From the NCBI GenBank assembly GCA_003560455.1, contig PWIL01000012.1, positions 1 to 10,260 of the forward strand: a stretch of 10,260 nucleotides of DNA, written 5' to 3'. Of the stretch, positions 6,367 through 10,260 are shown in pieces. The stretch's first letter is position 1; every line of letters starts with the position of its first letter. The position numbers and the translations under genes are program-made. Origin of the DNA: Mollicutes bacterium (GTDB lineage: Bacteria; Bacillota_I; Bacilli_A; RF39; UBA660). Below the pieces are notes generated by a model. It was not told the DNA's origin. It searched no databases and saw only the letters and a list, made by a program, of their open reading frames with translations.

Positions 6367-6380
6367 TATTGCGTTTTTTT
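6355..6380 (+). terminator. Terminator/attenuator overlapping the rpsU stop
   Basis: CGCAATA (6355-6361) pairs with TATTGCG (6367-6373) around ATTAA, followed by seven Ts (6374-6380). The loop contains the rpsU stop codon TAA. I see no promoter in the 21 bases between it and the next gene, so it probably works as a partial terminator that keeps rpsU above the downstream genes. Confidence 0.75.
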
Positions 6381-6401
6381 ACAAAAGAAAGGGTGTAGTA
6401 A

Positions 6402-6842
6402 ATGCGTGAACAAATTTTTAATGACATTAATAATGCATTAAAGGCGGGGGCAAAAAAAGAAGTTCAAGTTTTAAGAATGTTAAAATCAGCAATTTTAGAA
6501 TTAGAACGTGAAAAAAAAGAAAATTTAAATGATGACGATGTTTTAGGAGTTATTAATAAACAATTAAAAACTAGACGGGAATCTTTAGAGCAATTTCAAC
6601 AAGCAGAAAGAAATGATTTGGTTGAAGCAGTGGAAACAGAAATAGCAATTTTATCAAAATATTTACCAGTTCAATTAACAGAGGAAGAATTAAATAAAAT
6701 TATTGAAGATGTTTTTGACGAATTAAAACCAAATTCTAGTCGTGATATTGGTCGAATTATGGCTAGTATCATTCCTAAAGTAAAAGGACGAACTGATATG
6801 GGTCTAGTTAGTGAAAAAATTAAAATGAAATTGGGCAATTAG
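6402..6842 (+). CDS. yqeY: GatB/YqeY domain protein
   Basis: A 146-residue protein, the usual length of the stand-alone YqeY family, which is related to the tail domain of GatB in tRNA-dependent amidotransferase. Visible family blocks are VLRMLKSAILELEREKK (about 22-38), YLPVQLTEEEL (about 88-98) and DIGRIMASIIPKVKGR followed by D and a VSEKIK helix near the end. The physiological role is not established; a link to tRNA or amide metabolism is inferred from the domain. AAAGGG at 6388-6393 supports the ATG at 6402. It follows rpsU as in many Firmicutes, and the next gene starts on the base after its TAG. Confidence 0.92.
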   Translation: MREQIFNDINNALKAGAKKEVQVLRMLKSAILELEREKKENLNDDDVLGVINKQLKTRRESLEQFQQAERNDLVEAVETEIAILSKYLPVQLTEEELNKIIEDVFDELKPNSSRDIGRIMASIIPKVKGRTDMGLVSEKIKMKLGN

Positions 6843-7940
6843 ATGATTTATCTAGATTATAGTGCAACCACGCCAGTTAATAAAGAAGTTCAAAAAAGTT
6901 TTTTAGATTTAAGCGAACAATATTTAGGAAATCCCCAATCTATTCATTATTTAGGAATTAAAAATAGTGAATTAATTAAAGAAGCTACCAAGCAAATTGC
7001 TAACTTACTTCATATTAAAGAAACTGAAATTATTTATACGAGCGGGGCGACTGAAGGCAATAATTGGGTTATTAAAATGGTTGCTGATAATTATCAAAAT
7101 CGCGGTAGAAAGATTTTAACTTCAAAGTTAGAACATAGTTCTGTTTCAAAACCATTAGCGTATTTAGAAAAAAAAGGTTTTATTATTGAAGAAGTTGATT
7201 TAAAACAAAATGGTGAAATTGATTTAACTGATTTTCAAAAAAAATTAACAGCTGATGTTATTCTAGTTTCAATCGGTAGTGTTAATAGTGAGATAGGGAT
7301 TAAACAACCAATTAAACAAATTGCAAAATACTTAAAAGATCATCAAGCATATTTTCATTGTGATGTAACCCAAAGTATTGGTAAAGAAAAAATTTCTTTT
7401 AATGGAATTGATTTTGCAACTTTTTCCGCTCATAAATTTTATGGCATAAAAGGAATCGGGGTTTTATTTAAAAAAGACAAAATAAAATTAGAACCATTAA
7501 TTCATGGTAGTGGAATTTATAATCGAGCTGGGACGCCACCTTTAGAATTAATTGTAACAATGTCTAAAGCATTACGCTTGAGTTTAACTAATTTAACGGA
7601 TAATCAACAAAAAGTTTTAAAATTAAAAAATTATTTAATTTCAGAATTAACAAAAATGCCCAAAATAATAATTAATAGCAATGATAATTGCTTACCACAT
7701 ATTGTTAATTTTAGTGTTTTAGATAAAAAAGCATCAATGGTTATGCAAGCATTATCAGCCAAAGAAATATATATTTCAACCCAAACGGCTTGTCGGGGGC
7801 GGCAAGATTATTCATTAAGTGTTTTAGCCTTAACAAATGATAAAAAAAGAGCCGAAAGCAGCTTAAGAGTCAGTATTTCACATCTGACAACAAAAAAAGA
7901 ATTAGAAATATTTTGCCAAGAAATAAAAAAAATTATATAG
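6843..7940 (+). CDS. IscS/NifS-type cysteine desulfurase (class I), second in the window
   Basis: A 365-residue PLP enzyme that mobilises sulfur from cysteine. Seen in order: start block YLDYSATTP (3-11), TSGATEGNN (66-74), H98 stacking on PLP, D174 and Q177 binding the cofactor, PLP lysine K198 in FSAHKFYG, catalytic C317 in the loop TQTACRGRQDYS, and the closing SLRVSIS with R342. It differs from SufS and belongs to the group that feeds tRNA thiolation or ISC-type routes. The common GGGQExxxRSGT block here reads HGSGIYNRAGT, without the Gln-Glu. Its partner is not in the window; no thiI or mnmA follows. The start directly abuts the yqeY stop with no clear ribosome site, so it is likely coupled to yqeY. 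Family certain, pathway open. Confidence 0.92.
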   Translation: MIYLDYSATTPVNKEVQKSFLDLSEQYLGNPQSIHYLGIKNSELIKEATKQIANLLHIKETEIIYTSGATEGNNWVIKMVADNYQNRGRKILTSKLEHSSVSKPLAYLEKKGFIIEEVDLKQNGEIDLTDFQKKLTADVILVSIGSVNSEIGIKQPIKQIAKYLKDHQAYFHCDVTQSIGKEKISFNGIDFATFSAHKFYGIKGIGVLFKKDKIKLEPLIHGSGIYNRAGTPPLELIVTMSKALRLSLTNLTDNQQKVLKLKNYLISELTKMPKIIINSNDNCLPHIVNFSVLDKKASMVMQALSAKEIYISTQTACRGRQDYSLSVLALTNDKKRAESSLRVSISHLTTKKELEIFCQEIKKII

Positions 7941-7949
7941 GAGGAAAAT

Positions 7950-8960
7950 ATGAAATTTTTAAAAATTTTTGGACTTGTTATTATTACTATCTTACTTAGT
8001 ACAGTTGGCTTGTTATTTTTTTGGGGGAGTGGTTTAAATAATACTGTTTTAAACCAAGATTATTATCAAAAGGTTTTTCAAGAAACTGATTTAATCAGTA
8101 ATCTGCATCAAGGTCTGGAAGAAAATTTATCAGAAATGATGGTCCCCGATGATGAAGATGATGATATGCCTGAAGAGATGGAAGAAATTTTAGATGATAT
8201 TTTAGGAACTTTATTAAATGTCTATGATGCAGAATGGTTTGCTGATAAATTGACTAATGCAGTTGATGATTTATTTGCTTTTATTAATCAAGAAAAAACT
8301 GAGTTAGTGATTGAAATTGATTTAACTGAACGAAAAGATCAATTTGTTGATGAATTAAATCAATATTTTCAAGATTATTCTGATGAAGAATTAGCGGATA
8401 TGGAAATAGAACGGGCAGAAATTTCGGAATTTGTTGATGAAATTGTTGAAGACATGGAGTTCTTAAATGAACCTATTGTAATTGATTTAGCTGATGAAGA
8501 AATGGAAGAACTCAATGAAGTATTACAAGAAGTAAATAGTTATCGAACTTTATTTTTCGTAATTTCAATTGCTTTTATTGCTTTATTAATTGGCTTAGTA
8601 TTCTTAATATTGAAATTAACTAAAGGTTTAACTTTTTTAGGAATTGTATTTTCTATTATTAGTTTATTGTTTATTTTCAAAATGTTAGCAATTAGCTTTG
8701 TTGTAGCACCTTTAATAGCAGAAGAAATTGAAGTTGATTTTATTTTACAAGAAGATATTCAAACGCTTATTGATGTAACCGTTAAAAACTTCTTAATTGC
8801 ACCAATAGTTATTTTAGTTATTGGGGTTGCCATGATTGTAACAGCCATTGTTTTAAAGAAAAAAAACAAAAGTGGTGATGATTTTTTAGCCGATGAACCA
8901 CGTAAACCAATGCCTGAAATAAAAAAAGAAGAACCAAAAAAAGATGATTCAGAAAAATAA
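7950..8960 (+). CDS. Unrecognised four-TM membrane protein with acidic outer loop
   Basis: A 336-residue protein that I do not recognise. Predicted membrane segments are at about 5-26, 200-222, 227-252 and 281-302. Basic residues flank the inner sides (K2, K5, the KLTKG turn at 222-226, KKKNK at 303-307), which puts residues 27-199 outside. That loop is extremely Glu/Asp-rich (for example DDEDDDMPEEMEE from 67) and probably mostly helical. The C-terminal tail (303-336) is cytoplasmic, Pro/Lys/Glu-rich and likely disordered. AGGAGG at 7939-7944 overlaps the stop of the desulfurase and sets the ATG at 7950, so the gene may share that transcript. It has no motif suggesting an enzyme. The acidic loop might bind cations or the following lipoprotein; that is a guess. 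Confidence 0.85.
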   Translation: MKFLKIFGLVIITILLSTVGLLFFWGSGLNNTVLNQDYYQKVFQETDLISNLHQGLEENLSEMMVPDDEDDDMPEEMEEILDDILGTLLNVYDAEWFADKLTNAVDDLFAFINQEKTELVIEIDLTERKDQFVDELNQYFQDYSDEELADMEIERAEISEFVDEIVEDMEFLNEPIVIDLADEEMEELNEVLQEVNSYRTLFFVISIAFIALLIGLVFLILKLTKGLTFLGIVFSIISLLFIFKMLAISFVVAPLIAEEIEVDFILQEDIQTLIDVTVKNFLIAPIVILVIGVAMIVTAIVLKKKNKSGDDFLADEPRKPMPEIKKEEPKKDDSEK

Positions 8961-8991
8961 AATTTATGCAAAGCATAAAAAAGGAGAAAAA

Positions 8992-9420
8992 ATGCAAAAA
9001 ATATTATTAAGTTTATTAGCGATCTTAATTATAACTGTTGGTTGTAATGCAACCGAAGAAGAACAAACAGAAACCAAAATTAATGAGGAAGCTAATGTTG
9101 AAGAAGAAAACAAGGTAAATGAGGAAAACCAAGTAGAAGAAAAAGATATTTTTCCGAATGAGAACGAATATGCTGCCGGCAATTCAATTACTTTTGAATG
9201 GGAAGCAGCCGAAAATGCAACGAATTATCAATTAAGAGTTGTTAAACGAAGTGATGCAACAGTCTTTTTTCAGCAAATACTTGATAATACAACCGGTAGT
9301 TTTACGGTTGATAATTTTGCTAATGATGGTGAAGAATACTGTTGGCAAATTTCTAAATTTACATCTGAAGGTGTTGGTGATTGGTCAGAGCAAACTTGCT
9401 TTATAAACGGCGAATTATAA
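8992..9420 (+). CDS. Lipoprotein with a fibronectin type III-like domain
   Basis: A 142-residue secreted protein. Residues 1-17 are a lipoprotein signal with C18 as the modified cysteine (ITVGC; Thr at -3 is less common than Leu). Residues 22-51 are a Glu/Asn-rich flexible linker. Residues about 55-140 look like one fibronectin III/Ig-like beta-sandwich, with ITFEWEAAENATNYQLRV, a YCWQI strand and a GDWSEQ block as in extracellular binding proteins. C117 and C136 could form a disulfide. The start is the ATG at 8992, because AAGGAG (8981-8986) precedes it and the signal peptide begins there; an in-frame ATG at 8944 would put a charged extension before the signal. Its ligand is unknown. It probably pairs with the membrane protein upstream and ends at a terminator. 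Confidence 0.87.
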   Translation: MQKILLSLLAILIITVGCNATEEEQTETKINEEANVEEENKVNEENQVEEKDIFPNENEYAAGNSITFEWEAAENATNYQLRVVKRSDATVFFQQILDNTTGSFTVDNFANDGEEYCWQISKFTSEGVGDWSEQTCFINGEL

Positions 9421-9440
9421 ATATGTTGTAAAAACTTTTA

Positions 9441-9465
9441 AAAGAACAGCAATCGCTGTTTTTTT
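9441..9465 (+). terminator. Intrinsic terminator after the lipoprotein gene
   Basis: AAAGAACAGC (9441-9450) pairs with GCTGTTTTTT (9455-9464) around AATC, allowing one G-U pair. The inner AACAGC/GCTGTT stem is perfect, and the T run extends from 9459 to 9465. It closes the operon that includes the membrane protein and the lipoprotein. Confidence 0.8.
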
Positions 9466-9466
9466 G

Positions 9467-9495
9467 TTGAATATAAAACCGCCCTATGATATAAT
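9467..9495 (+). promoter_or_regulatory. Sigma-A promoter of the ftsK-like gene
   Basis: TTGAAT (-35, 9467-9472) and TATAAT (-10, 9490-9495) are 17 bases apart, with TGA before the -10 (extended form). Transcription would begin near 9502, and AGGAGGG at 9508-9514 serves the ATG at 9520. The -35 lies immediately after the preceding terminator. Confidence 0.82.
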
Positions 9496-9519
9496 TTATT
9501 TGGAACTAGGAGGGTTAAA

Positions 9520-10260
9520 ATGGCACGAAAAAAGAAGCAATCAGAATATCAACATCTTATTTATGGGGTGTTATTAATACTATTAGGAGTAATTGGATTA
9601 GGAGTTTTTGGACTAGTTGGTCGAATCGCCGTTGTAAGTGCTGCTTTTTTAGTTGGCCAATTTTATCAAATACTATTTTTACTCGCTTTAATTACCGGTG
9701 TTAATATTATTTTAAAAGGAGAATTTTTAAAAATATTTCAAAAAAGATTATTAGGAATTTATCTATTTTTTATCGGCCTATTAGTTTTATCTCATCTAAA
9801 TTATTTAGTCGAATTTGAAATAACTGGCTTTACAATTATCACGAATATCTTTGCTAACTTTCCAAACTTAATTAACGATGTTGAAAGCATTGGTGGTGGT
9901 GGTATTTTTGGTGCTATTATCAGCGCTATTTTCTTACCCTTATTTGATGATACCGGTGCTAGAATAATTGCTTGGACAATTATGGCCTGTGGGATAGCCT
10001 TATTTGCTGGTTCAAATATTTTATATTTTCTAAATAAATTAAAAGATTCATCAACTAAGTGGCTAAACAAAGAAGCTAAATCAGCCGTTGAAGAAGCGGA
10101 AAAAGAATTTGAACAAGACAGTAAAATTGTTATCTCAAGTGTTGATGATTTAAAGAAAACTGAAGAAGAAGTGGTTGAAGAACCAGAAGAAGTCGAAGAA
10201 ACAACCAAAGGCTATCGGCGACCAGCAATTACTTTATTAAATCGACCAGAAAAAAACCAG
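9520..10260 (+). CDS. ftsK: FtsK/SpoIIIE DNA translocase, N-terminal part (3' end outside the window)
   Basis: The first 247 residues of a protein that normally runs to about 750-800. FtsK/SpoIIIE anchors at the division septum and pumps chromosomal DNA to its daughter side. Seen here: a basic start MARKKK, membrane segments at about 13-34, 39-64, 76-93, 127-142 and 147-171, with the family block GGGIFGAIISAIFLPLFDD followed by GARIIAWTI. A charged linker of about 60 residues, rich in Glu/Lys, follows, and then the lead-in YRRPAITLLNRPEKN, matching the YxLPsxxLL box before the motor domain. The Walker motifs lie beyond the window. It has its own promoter and a good ribosome site. A sporulation role (SpoIIIE) cannot be judged from this part. 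Confidence 0.9.
   Translation, partial: MARKKKQSEYQHLIYGVLLILLGVIGLGVFGLVGRIAVVSAAFLVGQFYQILFLLALITGVNIILKGEFLKIFQKRLLGIYLFFIGLLVLSHLNYLVEFEITGFTIITNIFANFPNLINDVESIGGGGIFGAIISAIFLPLFDDTGARIIAWTIMACGIALFAGSNILYFLNKLKDSSTKWLNKEAKSAVEEAEKEFEQDSKIVISSVDDLKKTEEEVVEEPEEVEETTKGYRRPAITLLNRPEKNQ

Noticed and set aside
8964..9182. Minus-strand Ser/Phe-rich ORF opposite the lipoprotein, and a similar one at 8759-8971
   Set aside because: Ser/Phe runs are the complement of Glu/Lys codons on the coding strand; these are typical shadows.
8944..9420. Lipoprotein start at the ATG at 8944
   Set aside because: It would overlap the previous gene and place 16 charged residues before the signal peptide; the ATG at 8992 has AAGGAG at the right distance.
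9801..10208. 135-codon Ser-rich ORF on the minus strand
   Set aside because: It is antisense to the FtsK N-terminal domain, whose frame is open to the window end with promoter and ribosome site.
1..10260. Use of TGA as tryptophan, as in Mycoplasma and Spiroplasma
   Set aside because: Tryptophans are encoded by TGG, no in-frame TGA is needed in any gene, and sufB and the accessory gene end with TGA at ATGA overlaps.
1..10260. CRISPR arrays, tRNA or rRNA genes, transposases, riboswitches
   Set aside because: I saw no regular repeats, cloverleaf genes or transposase motifs, and the intergenic spaces are too short for a riboswitch; those spaces hold only terminators, promoters and ribosome sites.

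Overview
This is an AT-rich (about 30% GC by eye) stretch from a low-GC Gram-positive-type bacterium: Bacillota, or a standard-code relative of the Mollicutes such as the Acholeplasma/Izemoplasma/Haloplasma group. The evidence is strong GGAGG ribosome sites, sigma-A promoters, a suf operon with SufU and the Firmicutes form of SufB, a rpsU-yqeY pair, and Trp encoded by TGG with TGA used as a stop. All genes read on the + strand. I cannot name a species.

Layout. (1) Positions 1-3093: the 3' part of a suf Fe-S assembly operon, sufS (5' end outside the window), sufU, sufB, then a small DtxR/MntR-type regulator. These genes overlap by 4-14 nt and end at a weak terminator. (2) Positions 3155-6076: a compact peptide-export (bacteriocin-like) operon. 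It holds a C39-peptidase ABC transporter, a very short HlyD/ComB-like accessory protein, two 15-residue double-glycine leader peptides and a third overlapping 53-residue membrane ORF. A strong terminator follows directly. None of the three smallest genes exceeds 53 codons. (3) Positions 6120-7940: a consensus promoter, rpsU, an overlapping terminator/attenuator, a YqeY-family gene and a second (IscS/NifS-type) cysteine desulfurase. (4) Positions 7950-9420: an unrecognised four-TM membrane protein with a very acidic loop, then a lipoprotein with one fibronectin-III-like domain, then a terminator. (5) Positions 9467-end: a promoter and the N-terminal 247 codons of an FtsK/SpoIIIE DNA translocase.

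How it works together. SufS and SufU pass sulfur to the SufB scaffold. The overlapping regulator probably adjusts this or another iron-related operon, but it has lost most metal-ligand residues. In the peptide operon the transporter should cut both leaders after Gly-Gly and export two short cationic/hydrophobic peptides with GxxxG motifs, which fits a two-peptide class IIb-like bacteriocin. The third ORF is the natural candidate for immunity. Its C-terminal 25 residues align without gaps to peptide 2, and all three small proteins carry a single Cys within the last three residues. That trio is the most interesting part of the window.
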